Source of the DNA: Amorphus coralli DSM 19760
Lineage (GTDB): Bacteria > Pseudomonadota > Alphaproteobacteria > Rhizobiales > Amorphaceae
DNA: 64,000 bases
Direction: 5' to 3'
Assembly: GCF_000374525.1 (NCBI RefSeq)
Contig: NZ_KB894578.1
Coordinates: 114,804-178,803 of the forward strand
Below the pieces are notes generated by a model. It saw only the letters and a program-made list of their open reading frames with translations, was not told the DNA's origin and ran no database searches. The translations under genes were made by a program, and so were the position numbers. Below, piece by piece: positions 8,365-15,441 of the stretch (within the stretch, counting starts at the first letter, position 1; the number at the start of each line of letters is the position of its first letter).

Positions 8365-8382
8365 TCGGGTCCCTCCCTCAGG

Positions 8383-8742
8383 CTACGAGAGGATTTCCTC
8401 AGGGGCTGAGGCCGCCCAGGTCAGCTCGAACTGTCCGTCTTCGCCGCCTGTGATCTCGGGGCGTTCCGTCAGGAAGGCGTCGCCCATGACGAACGTCTGG
8501 CCGGTATCGCAGACCACCTGCAGCTCGCCTTCGTTCGGATCCCAGAGCGAGCCCCAGCGCTGGCCGCGCTCGAAGTTGGAGGTCGCCTTGACCTCCGAGC
8601 CCATGAACTCCTGGGCCCGTCCGACCTTGCGGCCGTACGTGACCACCGTGTTCTGGATGCCGCCGATGGTGATCTTGGCGCCCTTCTTCACGGGGATCTG
8701 CCGACCCCGCCAGACGATGTCGATGATGCCGAGCGTCTGCAT
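8383..8742 (-). CDS. Tail tube protein (Mu gpM-like)
   Basis: A 119-residue tail tube subunit. It begins LGIIDIVWRGRQIPVKKGAK and carries VVTYGRKVGRAQEFMGSEVKA and a GELQVVCDTGQTFVMGDAFL strand pair, matching the Mu tail tube family. It polymerises inside the sheath and follows the sheath gene directly. A 21-base leader shared with the DUF1320 gene lies just upstream and contains its likely ribosome site (CAGGGAGC). Confidence 0.88.
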   Translation of the reverse strand: MQTLGIIDIVWRGRQIPVKKGAKITIGGIQNTVVTYGRKVGRAQEFMGSEVKATSNFERGQRWGSLWDPNEGELQVVCDTGQTFVMGDAFLTERPEITGGEDGQFELTWAASAPEEILS

Positions 8743-8751
8743 ATCTCAAGC

Positions 8752-8772
8752 TCCCTGTCGTGACTGCGGCAC
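8752..8772 (-). promoter_or_regulatory. Shared late-gene leader element, copy 1
   Basis: The 21 bases before the tail tube gene match those before the DUF1320 gene (11,578-11,598) at 19 of 21 positions. On the coding strand they read GTGCCGCAGTCACGACAGGG plus one A, with a possible small hairpin followed by an AGGGA ribosome site. Confidence 0.45.
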
Positions 8773-8796
8773 GCGCGCCGGCCGGTCAGGCCGTCC

Positions 8797-10293
8797 CTAA
8801 ACCTCGAACTCAAGGCTGCCGGCGAGCACCATGAGGTTGCCGGCCACCTTCACGTGCTGCCGGCTTTCCAGCCGGTTGGCGTCGTCTTCGGAGATCACGA
8901 ACTGGCTCTTCTTGATCGTGCGGTCCGCGTCCTGGATCCACACCTTCTTGGCGTAGAGCCGGCAGCGGGCGGCCCAGCTCGCGTGCATGCGACGCGGCGT
9001 CACCACCGAGTTGTCGTCCCCGTCGTCGTCGCTGTCACCGGAGCGTTCGGTGATCGCGGCCGTCTCCTCGTCGATCACGAGCTTGGCGCGCGGATACTGG
9101 AGCGAGACATAGGCCGCCCAGTCGTAGCGGATCCGGCTCATGGTCGCCGGGACCATGATGTCCAGCCAGGCGCGATCGGCGACGCCCAGGTTCGACTGCT
9201 TGTAGGTCGTGACCATGCGCGACACGACGGTGGTGCCGTCCGAGAGATGGTCGAAGGTCGAGATGCCCTTGCGCAGGAGAAGATCCTGCTCGGTCTCGGT
9301 GAACTGGTCGACCCCGTCGGGCCCGTCGAAGCCGGTCATCGCCAGCGATTTCAGCTGGCGTGCCGGATCGTTCGTCAGGTGGAAGGTCGCGAGACCCATG
9401 GCGACGGCCGACAGCACCCACGAGCTGGACTTCGGACGGCTCAGCCCGAGGCAGGTGAGGAACGGCGAGTTGGTCAGCGCGCCCCAGGTCCCGAGCTGGC
9501 CATACGTTCCGCGCTTGCCGACGAAGCCGTGCGCGTCGAGCTTCGACATCGCCTGGTAGCGCCGCGCCAGGTCCTCGGCGAACGCCGCCATGTTGGTGGC
9601 GTCGTTCCACGGGTGCCCGATCTGGGTGAACCAGTCGTTCTCGATGATGTCGAGCGCGTCTTCCAGATCCGGGTTGCCGGCGCCGTTGGCCATGTCGACG
9701 ATCGTGATCGTCAGACCGGAGGGGAGCGGCTGGTCGGTCGTGTCGACGCGAAGGTCGATGTCGTTGCCGACCTCGCCGCCGTGCCTGGCGGTCACGGTCA
9801 CGACGGCCGCAGCCGCCGCGGCCGTCACGGTCAGCGACGTCTCGGCGTTGATCGCCGCGGCAAGCTTGGTGGCCATGTCGGCGACCGCGTCGCCCGAGGC
9901 GGCGGTGAAGCGGATCGGCTTTCCGGCGATCATGAACCGGAGGACGGTGGAGACCGCGACCGCGCCGGCGAAGGTGAGCGTGCCCGTTGCCTTGACCGCG
10001 CCGCCGGCGTCGGCGAGCGCCTGGACCATGAGCGGGCTGGTCCTGTTGATCGCCCGGAACGCGGCCACCTGCTCGGCGCCGATCGAGCCCTCGCCGAAGA
10101 GAGCGATCGCCTCGTCGGGATGCACGACCTCGACCAGCTGGCCGGGGGCGAGCGTGCCGGTGTCGAGCTTCTGGCCGATGAGGTGCGCCTTCACCGGATA
10201 GGGCAGAAGCCCCGTGCGCGAATAGTTCGGCTTGACCTCGAGAAAGGTGCCGGGCTCGAGCCAGTCGAAGGGGATCTCATCGAAGGTGAACAT
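8797..10293 (-). CDS. Contractile tail sheath protein (Mu gpL/gp39-like)
   Basis: A 498-residue sheath protein. The N-terminal MFTFDEIPFDWLEPGTFLEV and the PVKAHLIGQK strand match the Mu sheath family. The middle (residues 95-230) is an Ala/Val/Thr-rich beta domain (TVTAAAAAAVVTVTARHGGEVGNDID), a common insertion domain. The C-terminal half carries DPARQLKSLAMTGFDGPDG and the conserved ending DANRLESRQHVKVAGNLMVLAGSLEF. It forms the contracting outer tube around gpM. It follows the small DUF2635 gene with no gap. Confidence 0.9.
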   Translation of the reverse strand: MFTFDEIPFDWLEPGTFLEVKPNYSRTGLLPYPVKAHLIGQKLDTGTLAPGQLVEVVHPDEAIALFGEGSIGAEQVAAFRAINRTSPLMVQALADAGGAVKATGTLTFAGAVAVSTVLRFMIAGKPIRFTAASGDAVADMATKLAAAINAETSLTVTAAAAAAVVTVTARHGGEVGNDIDLRVDTTDQPLPSGLTITIVDMANGAGNPDLEDALDIIENDWFTQIGHPWNDATNMAAFAEDLARRYQAMSKLDAHGFVGKRGTYGQLGTWGALTNSPFLTCLGLSRPKSSSWVLSAVAMGLATFHLTNDPARQLKSLAMTGFDGPDGVDQFTETEQDLLLRKGISTFDHLSDGTTVVSRMVTTYKQSNLGVADRAWLDIMVPATMSRIRYDWAAYVSLQYPRAKLVIDEETAAITERSGDSDDDGDDNSVVTPRRMHASWAARCRLYAKKVWIQDADRTIKKSQFVISEDDANRLESRQHVKVAGNLMVLAGSLEFEV

Positions 10294-10557
10294 CTAGCTC
10301 TCCGTCTTCTCGCGCCGCCGGGCGCCGCCGGCCTTCGGTGTGGTCTCTTCCGGTACCGGTTCGGGATCCGGCTGGGCGGGTTCAGCCTGGTCCGTCTTCG
10401 GGGCGACCAGGTCTCCGTCCTTCACCCGCCGGCGCACGTAGCGGCTCGGCGCGGCCGCGAACGGGATCGGGCGGCCCTTGTCGTCCGTAGGCCAGGGCGA
10501 TCCGTCTTCCAGCGGCACCGTGCGGCCTTCGGCCGGAACGAGGGTCTTCTCAGACAT
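10294..10557 (-). CDS. DUF2635 small tail protein (Mu gp38-like)
   Basis: An 87-residue protein with the DUF2635 pattern: LVPAEGRTVPLEDGSPWP, then a basic YVRRRVKDGDL motif, followed by a Pro/Glu-rich low-complexity tail. Mu-like phages carry it between gp37 and the sheath, as here. Its function is not established. It overlaps the gp37 gene end by 8 bases and abuts the sheath ATG. Confidence 0.8.
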   Translation of the reverse strand: MSEKTLVPAEGRTVPLEDGSPWPTDDKGRPIPFAAAPSRYVRRRVKDGDLVAPKTDQAEPAQPDPEPVPEETTPKAGGARRREKTES

Positions 10558-11137
10558 CGGTCACGATCTCCTGGGTGATCTCCGGCACCTCTGCGAGGTC
10601 CGCGTTGTCTTCGTTCAGCCAGGTCACGCCCAGGCCGGCGAAGTCGGCGGCGGTCACCAGCTTGAGAGCGCGGGCGCTGGCCGAGTACGCGACCTCGAAG
10701 TCGACCTGGTTGACGACGGTGGCGTCGTCGCCCCAACCCTCGGCGTAGACGGCTTCCACGCTGGTGACGCGGGTCGCGCCGATCCCTTCGAGGGATGCGC
10801 CCTGCAGGAGCACCACGGCCACGTCGGTCATGGCGTCGAGACCGATCTCGTGGGCGTCGCCGGAGAAGCGCGTGCGGAAGTCCCGGCTTGCCTTGACCAC
10901 GATGATCAGCCGCCAGCGCATGGCGGCCTGGATCTCCCGGCCGGAATTCGGGTCGGGCCGGATGCCCATGAAGGCGAGCCCGAGGAACGGCGGCTGATGC
11001 AGCACCCGTTCGAACTCCTTCACCGTCAGGACCGAAGGTATCCGCTCCAGCGAAAAGGTCTTCTCCGGAAAGGCGAGCCGCAGCCGGGCGGTCAGCACCG
11101 GTTCGACGGTTCGGATCGGGGCGGTGGAAAGGTCCAT
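10550..11137 (-). CDS. Mu gp37-like (DUF1834) tail completion protein
   Basis: A 195-residue Mu gp37/DUF1834 family protein, with an N-terminal helix containing VLTARLRLAF and later PPFLGLAFMGIRPDP and VVKASRDFRTRF segments. It is thought to act at the head-tail interface or tail terminator. I chose the ATG at 11137, which overlaps the DUF1320 stop by one base, over the GTG at 11140. Confidence 0.8.
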   Translation of the reverse strand: MDLSTAPIRTVEPVLTARLRLAFPEKTFSLERIPSVLTVKEFERVLHQPPFLGLAFMGIRPDPNSGREIQAAMRWRLIIVVKASRDFRTRFSGDAHEIGLDAMTDVAVVLLQGASLEGIGATRVTSVEAVYAEGWGDDATVVNQVDFEVAYSASARALKLVTAADFAGLGVTWLNEDNADLAEVPEITQEIVTDV

Positions 11138-11568
11138 CACCAGCCCCTGAGGTTATCGTCGGAGAAGGGACCGCAGCGGTCTGAGGTGCGCGCGCCGCCG
11201 GCGCCGCCGGACGTCGCACCCGAGGCCGGCGCGTCGATCGTCACGGAGCCGTTCGCGAGCCCCTCGAGCCACCCGATGACTTCCTTGCGGGCCAGGCGCA
11301 TCTGCTCGGTCGGCTCGGTGCGCTCGCCCTGGGCAAGGTCGTAGCGGGCGAGAACGCAGTTGGCCCGGACCAGGCTCTCCGGCGGCGTGGCGACAGGGAC
11401 CTGGTAGCGCTTGCGCAGATAGTCGTCGATCAGCGCCGAACCGTCCGCCAGGGCGACCTCGATCTTCGCCGCGTCGACCTCCTCGGCCGTGCGATCGTCG
11501 GGCTTGGAAAGCCGGATCATCTCCAGCTCTCCGAAGCGGTCGATCATGTTGGCGACGGTGGCGTACAC
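11137..11568 (-). CDS. DUF1320 (Mu gp36) head-tail connector protein
   Basis: A 143-residue DUF1320 protein: MIDRFGELEMIRLSKPDD, then SALIDDYLRKRYQVPV and RYDLAQGERTEPTEQM, the classical gp36 sequence pattern. Gp36 proteins are adaptor-like head completion factors. The start is a GTG at 11568, read through a leader with AGGGA; the internal ATG at residue 8 is an alternative. It is the first protein gene after the tRNA-like gene. The last 30 residues are Gly/Ser-rich. Confidence 0.85.
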   Translation of the reverse strand: MYATVANMIDRFGELEMIRLSKPDDRTAEEVDAAKIEVALADGSALIDDYLRKRYQVPVATPPESLVRANCVLARYDLAQGERTEPTEQMRLARKEVIGWLEGLANGSVTIDAPASGATSGGAGGARTSDRCGPFSDDNLRGW

Positions 11569-11577
11569 TTCGTTCGG

Positions 11578-11598
11578 TCCCTGTCGTGCCTACGGCAC
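11578..11598 (-). promoter_or_regulatory. Shared late-gene leader element, copy 2
   Basis: Coding-strand GTGCCGTAGGCACGACAGGG plus one A, 19 of 21 identical to the element before the tail tube gene. Here GTGCC and GGCAC form a perfect 5-bp stem ahead of the AGGGA ribosome site. Confidence 0.45.
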
Positions 11599-11730
11599 TC
11601 CACGCCTCTTGATGATGCGAGGCGTCTCTCGAAAAGCTTCGGCCGGCGGGCTGAGCCCCTACGTTCTCGACATCCCCAAAGGGTGCTGGGGGCCTTGCGA
11701 GCCGTACCAGACCGGCCTCTCTGGGCATTC

Positions 11731-11805
11731 TGGTTGCGGAGGCCGGACTTGCACCGACGTCCTCCTGGTTATGAGCCAGGCGAGCTGCTTCTGCTCCACT
11801 CCGCA
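11731..11805 (-). tRNA. tRNA-like gene, CAT anticodon (Met/Ile2 type), atypical loops
   Basis: Reading 11,805 to 11,731, all four arms form: acceptor TGCGGAG/CTCCGCA (7 bp), D stem GAGC/GCTC, anticodon stem CCTGG/CCAGG with loop CTCATAA, variable AGGAC, T stem GTCGG/CCGGC, discriminator A and an encoded CCA. The anticodon is CAT. The A11:T24 pair resembles initiators, but the anticodon stem lacks three consecutive G:C pairs and position 1:72 is paired, so it resembles an elongator there. The D loop (AGAAGCA) lacks GG, and the T loop (TGCAAGT) lacks TTC, so the usual tertiary contacts are missing. It starts 8 bases after the gp35-like stop. Confidence 0.72.
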
Positions 11806-11813
11806 GAAAGCTG

Positions 11814-12248
11814 TCAGGCCCCCGAGTTGGCGGCCGTATCGGTCTCCCCGTCGTTCTGGGAGGCGCCCTCGGGCGACGCGGTCTCTCCGGCCTCGGCCGG
11901 CGTCGCGTCGGCGGCGTTCACGGCGGCGGCCATCGCCGCGTCGATCTCGTCGGCCGTTGGCTTGAACCCGAGCTTGCGCTCCAGGACGGCGACCTTCGGG
12001 CGGCCGCCCTGAGTGAACTCGTCTTCCTTCAGGGTGCCGACCGCGGCCCGGACGGCTTCGCTCCGGGGGACGCTGCCGCCCGGCTCCGCCGCGCCGTCTC
12101 CGGACTCGATCACCTCGAAGGCGGGATCGGCACGGATCGTGTCGAGCTCGTCGGCCGTCCAGCGGCCGGACGGATAGGTCTTCTTGGCGGGATGCTCGAC
12201 GCCGCAGCGGCGCATGCCCGGCGAGCGGCAGAGGATCTGAACGGTCAT
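11814..12248 (-). CDS. Mu gp35/HI1506-like head protein
   Basis: A 144-residue protein whose first 45 residues fit the FluMu HI1506 N-terminal pattern: ILCRSPGMRRCGVEHPA with two close Cys residues, then the WTADELDTIRADPAFEVIE segment. The middle is helical (LKEDEFTQGGRPKVAVLERKLG) and the tail is acidic and Ala-rich. In Mu-like phages this gene follows the capsid gene. The exact role is unknown; it may be a minor head factor. A tRNA-like gene follows at once. Confidence 0.75.
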   Translation of the reverse strand: MTVQILCRSPGMRRCGVEHPAKKTYPSGRWTADELDTIRADPAFEVIESGDGAAEPGGSVPRSEAVRAAVGTLKEDEFTQGGRPKVAVLERKLGFKPTADEIDAAMAAAVNAADATPAEAGETASPEGASQNDGETDTAANSGA

Positions 12249-12345
12249 GGTGCGTCTCCCGATGGGCTTGCCGGAGCCGCTCTCGCAGCGGCTCTGGAAA
12301 GCCCCGCCCGGTCGGCCCGGGCGGGGAAGTTGGGGAGGAAGCGGA

Positions 12346-13239
12346 TCAGGCCAGGTGCGGGATGACGCGCACCTCGGCGGTCTTCGCCCAGATGTTGGTG
12401 TCGCCGCCGTTGATCAGCGCGGCCTCGACCACCTGCCGGGCCTTGGTCTCCAGGCTCGGCGGAACGAGCAGTTTGGTCGGGCGGATGTTGATCACCTGGC
12501 CATTGCGCCGGCGGATGGTGCCCATGGCCGCACGCGCCGCGGCGTAGTTCTCCGAGGTGAGTTCGGCCTTCGACATGTAGGCGAGCTGCCAGAGGCCGAA
12601 GCCGGCGTTGCAGCGGCCGTCCACGCCCCACACGAACTTGCCGCGGTAGAAGACGTTCTCGTCCGTCTCCTTGTCCATCGGCACCAGCTGGAAGAGCTTG
12701 CGCGACTGGAACACCATCGGCTTGAGCACCTGGGTGTCGTCGATCAGGTACCAGGCGGGGTTCGCTCCGGCCTGGTAGTTGGAGACCGACGTCACGTCGC
12801 CGTTCTCGTCGAAGCCCGGATGATCCGTGTCGAAGAAGTACTGGCCGTCGTAGCACTTCGTGGTGGCCCCGGCCTTGAGCAGCGGGAACACCAGCTCGTC
12901 CGGGAACGCCGCCGCCGTCTGGCCAAGGTGCGCGGAGACCGGGGTGAAGAGCCCGATCTGATCGTCCTCGATCTGCGACCGCTTGATGGCGACGGTGCCT
13001 TCGAACTCGCGGTTGCGGATGATGTAGTTCTGGGCGGAGAGATCGTGGATGACACGATCGCCGATCCACTCGCGGATCCCCGGCATGTCGTCCATGCGCG
13101 GGTATTCGTTCATGGCGGTGACCGAGTTCACGGTCATCGCCACGGTTCCGTAGAACGTCTCGGTCGATTCCAGCCGCTGATTGAAGGCAGTGGAAAGGCC
13201 GGTGTAGATGCTGCGCAGCGTGGCCGCGTTGATGTCCAT
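12346..13239 (-). CDS. Major capsid protein (Mu gpT-like)
   Basis: A 297-residue Mu gpT-type major head subunit: N-terminal DINAATLRSIYTGLSTAFNQ, a NEYPRMDDMPGIREWIGDR segment typical of gpT, and the LTSENYAAARAAMGTIRRRN helix followed by NIRPTKLLVPPSLE. Several hundred copies form the HK97-fold shell. It lies between the decoration-type protein and the gp35-like gene, the Mu order. Confidence 0.93.
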   Translation of the reverse strand: MDINAATLRSIYTGLSTAFNQRLESTETFYGTVAMTVNSVTAMNEYPRMDDMPGIREWIGDRVIHDLSAQNYIIRNREFEGTVAIKRSQIEDDQIGLFTPVSAHLGQTAAAFPDELVFPLLKAGATTKCYDGQYFFDTDHPGFDENGDVTSVSNYQAGANPAWYLIDDTQVLKPMVFQSRKLFQLVPMDKETDENVFYRGKFVWGVDGRCNAGFGLWQLAYMSKAELTSENYAAARAAMGTIRRRNGQVINIRPTKLLVPPSLETKARQVVEAALINGGDTNIWAKTAEVRVIPHLA

Positions 13240-13248
13240 GGGGACCCC

Positions 13249-13638
13249 CTAGAACTCGACCCAGACGCCGTCGGCGTCCACGCCGTGGATCTTCCCGGCG
13301 GCAAGCTCGCCGCCGGCATTGGTGAGCTGCAGCGTCTGGTCGTCCGCCGCGTAGACCGTCTTGCCGATGTCGTCGGCGCCGGCGGCCGTGACGGGGAAGA
13401 GACGCACGCCGCGGACGGCACGGACGAGCTGGTCGCCGGTCGCGCCGTCGCGGTTGTCGACCTGCTCCTCGGCGAGCCCGACGATCGCCACGGCGTCCTC
13501 GTCGTCCGGCAGGACGGACTCCAGGGTCGCCGTCACGGCGACGATGGTCCGGCCGAAGTGGCGAACCCCGGCGGTGACCGGGTAGCCGTACGCGTCGCCC
13601 GATCGCGCCGGGCGCTCCAAATCCTTGGTCGCGGCCAT
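13249..13638 (-). CDS. Putative head decoration protein
   Basis: A 129-residue beta-rich protein lying between protease/scaffold and capsid genes, where transposable phages carry a small capsid-stabilising or head-fibre protein. Short strands with Gly turns (YPVTAGVRHFGRTIVAVTATLE, AGADDIGKTVYAADDQTL) suggest a beta-barrel like DUF2190-type proteins. The identification rests mainly on position and fold impression. The start overlaps the protease stop by one base. Confidence 0.55.
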   Translation of the reverse strand: MAATKDLERPARSGDAYGYPVTAGVRHFGRTIVAVTATLESVLPDDEDAVAIVGLAEEQVDNRDGATGDQLVRAVRGVRLFPVTAAGADDIGKTVYAADDQTLQLTNAGGELAAGKIHGVDADGVWVEF

Positions 13639-14207
13639 CAGAGCGCGCTCCTCTCAAGCTTCTTCGAGGTCTCCGCGTATGCCTTGGGATCCAGCCCCAT
13701 CATCGCGCAGACGGAGGTGTCCTCGGGGGAGAGGCCGGCCTCGTCGCCGTCGCCCGAGGGCTTGAACCCGTGAAGCGAGCCGGTCCGCAGCGACGGCATC
13801 ACCTTGAGCTCCGCCTCGACCTCGGCCGGGTTCTTCATGTGCCGGGCGATCATGTGATCGCGCAGCGCCGGAACCAGGCGACCGCCCTCGATGGCGACGT
13901 CGATCGCCGCTTCGGCCTCTTTCCTGGCCGTCGTGGTCATCACCTGGGTGAGCTGGGTGTTGAGGCTCTTCACCTGCTTGCGCAGATCCTCCGCCTCGTC
14001 GTCGCCCTTGTCCGCGACCTTCGACTGGAGCGAGGTCACCAGCTCGTCGGCGGTGGCGCCCTCTTCGGCTTCGGCCACCTCGACCAGGCGGCCCATGAGG
14101 GCGGTGTGGGCGGTCGAGGCGGCATGCGCCGTCTTGACCGCCTCGAGGACCGCCGCATCGTCGGCGTCCTCGGGAAGGCCCAGGGCCTTCCGAAGCTCTT
14201 TGTCCAT
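13638..14207 (-). CDS. Nested in-frame scaffold protein (Mu gpZ-like), putative
   Basis: An internal ATG at 14,207 (residue 154 of the protease) is preceded by AAGGACAGCGAG, an acceptable ribosome site 8 bases away. It would yield a 189-residue helical protein covering exactly the coiled-coil part. In Mu the scaffold gene Z is encoded in frame within I in the same way. Translation from this start is inferred. Confidence 0.55.
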   Translation of the reverse strand: MDKELRKALGLPEDADDAAVLEAVKTAHAASTAHTALMGRLVEVAEAEEGATADELVTSLQSKVADKGDDEAEDLRKQVKSLNTQLTQVMTTTARKEAEAAIDVAIEGGRLVPALRDHMIARHMKNPAEVEAELKVMPSLRTGSLHGFKPSGDGDEAGLSPEDTSVCAMMGLDPKAYAETSKKLERSAL

Positions 14208-14666
14208 CTCGCTGTCCTTGCTGTGGTGGAGTGCCTTCAGCTGCGTCAGGTTCGGGCTGTTGGTGAGCGCGACACTGAGGAGCTGGCCGACGGCGTGCGG
14301 CTTGCCCTTCGAATGCAGGAAGACGGGGCTCAGGAACCCATAGCTTTTCTCCTCGACGAGCTTGCGCCCTTCCGCGGTCCACTCGACCCGGCCCCAGATC
14401 CCGTCCGCTCGTGCCTGCAGCTCGACGACCCAGCCGCGCGCCGGCGAGGCGCCGCCCTTGGCACCGACCAGCTCGATGGAGTGGTTCTCGTCGATCGGGA
14501 GCTTGCGGCCGTCCGCCATGGAGGCGGCGATCAGCGCCTCGACGTCCTTGACCACGAAGGGGCCACGGCCGTCAGCACCGTTGAACGTTCCGGCCGGCAC
14601 CAGGTGGAGCCAGTCGGACGCCTCATTCGGCAAGGGGCGTGCGATCGAGTTGAGGGCCTTGTCCAT
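13638..14666 (-). CDS. Prohead protease with C-terminal scaffold region (Mu gpI-like)
   Basis: A 342-residue protein with two parts. Residues 1-150 form the Mu I-type protease: HLVPAGTFNGADGRGPF, a PIDENHS motif at residues 58-63 with the likely catalytic His, and KSYGFLSPVF. Residues 154-342 form a helical scaffold (LRKQVKSLNTQLTQVM coiled coil). The protease should mature the prohead after scaffold-guided assembly. It is preceded by a 146-base gap holding the composite repeat. Confidence 0.88.
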   Translation of the reverse strand: MDKALNSIARPLPNEASDWLHLVPAGTFNGADGRGPFVVKDVEALIAASMADGRKLPIDENHSIELVGAKGGASPARGWVVELQARADGIWGRVEWTAEGRKLVEEKSYGFLSPVFLHSKGKPHAVGQLLSVALTNSPNLTQLKALHHSKDSEMDKELRKALGLPEDADDAAVLEAVKTAHAASTAHTALMGRLVEVAEAEEGATADELVTSLQSKVADKGDDEAEDLRKQVKSLNTQLTQVMTTTARKEAEAAIDVAIEGGRLVPALRDHMIARHMKNPAEVEAELKVMPSLRTGSLHGFKPSGDGDEAGLSPEDTSVCAMMGLDPKAYAETSKKLERSAL

Positions 14667-14703
14667 GCCGCCGACCTTGGCGCGGCGGCAGCCGGCATAT
14701 CAG

Positions 14704-14786
14704 TCCGCCAAGGCGGGCGAACGAACGGCGCGGATCGGAGCGGGATGAGGAAAAGTGGGAACCGGTTTTCCGCCCGCATCCCGCTC
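14704..14786. repeat. Composite palindromic repeat, copy B
   Basis: It begins with TCCGCCAAGGCGGGCGAA (14,704-14,721). From 14,738 to 14,786 there is a 49-base palindromic element: GAGCGGGATG at the left pairs with CATCCCGCTC at the right, and inner GGAAAA pairs with TTTTCC around GTGGGAACCGG. It occupies most of the gap between the virion morphogenesis and protease genes. A near copy lies at 22,673-22,744. Confidence 0.75.
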
Positions 14787-14812
14787 GTCTTCCAACGAGC
14801 CCAGCGGCCGAG

Positions 14813-15328
14813 CTATCTGCTGCGCGGCAGGTGCCGCTCCAGGAAGCCGTACACGGTTTCGGCGATCATCGCCTCGTCCTCGTCGTCGATCCCGAGGAAC
14901 GGCCGCGCCGGGATCGTAACCGACTTCGCGAGGACCACGCCAGAGGCGAGCCGGAACACCAGGTGGGAAGCCGTCTTCGGCTTGATGGTGGCCCCTTCCT
15001 GGTGGACGCCCGCGTAGACGACGTTGGTTCCGACGCGCACCTCGTCCCGTCCCGGACGCGAATTGATCGAATCCCTCAGACGCCCGCTTTCCGTCAGGAT
15101 CCGACGGTTCTTCTTGATCGCCCTGTAGTCGGGATTGAGCGGCGCCCACTTCTCGCCACCGGGTGCCGTCTGGGTGACGAAGCGACGATGCGTCGAGCCA
15201 ACCACGCCGGTGCCGATCGCCGCCATGAGCGGCATGGTGTTGTCCATGACACCGACGAGGCGGGTGAAGGCCCGCTGGACACCGGCGTCCAGGACTTCGG
15301 CCGTGATGGAGATCGAGGCTCCGGCCAT
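14813..15328 (-). CDS. Phage virion morphogenesis protein (Mu gpG-like)
   Basis: A 171-residue protein of the gpG/tail completion family: MPLMAAIGTGVVGSTHRRFVTQTAPGG, then WAPLNPDY, LTESGRLRDSI and the conserved ending IPARPFLGIDDEDEAMI. Gp G is a tail or virion assembly factor in Mu and P2. It follows MuF, the Mu order, after a 113-base gap with no recognisable gene. Confidence 0.88.
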   Translation of the reverse strand: MAGASISITAEVLDAGVQRAFTRLVGVMDNTMPLMAAIGTGVVGSTHRRFVTQTAPGGEKWAPLNPDYRAIKKNRRILTESGRLRDSINSRPGRDEVRVGTNVVYAGVHQEGATIKPKTASHLVFRLASGVVLAKSVTIPARPFLGIDDEDEAMIAETVYGFLERHLPRSR

Positions 15329-15441
15329 CTCGCTTGCTCCCTTGTCGGCCGGGGCCTACATTGAGGGCGCGCGCCGAGCCATATTCCGATCGCCATCGTC
15401 GGGGTTTACTTCGGGCCCCGCGGCGCGCACCCCACCCCCGA

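Noticed and set aside
11590..11725. Second tRNA or small RNA beside the CAT tRNA-like gene
   Set aside because: Only short stems (ACGCCTC/GAGGCGT; CCCCA/TGGGG) are present; no cloverleaf, no T-arm.
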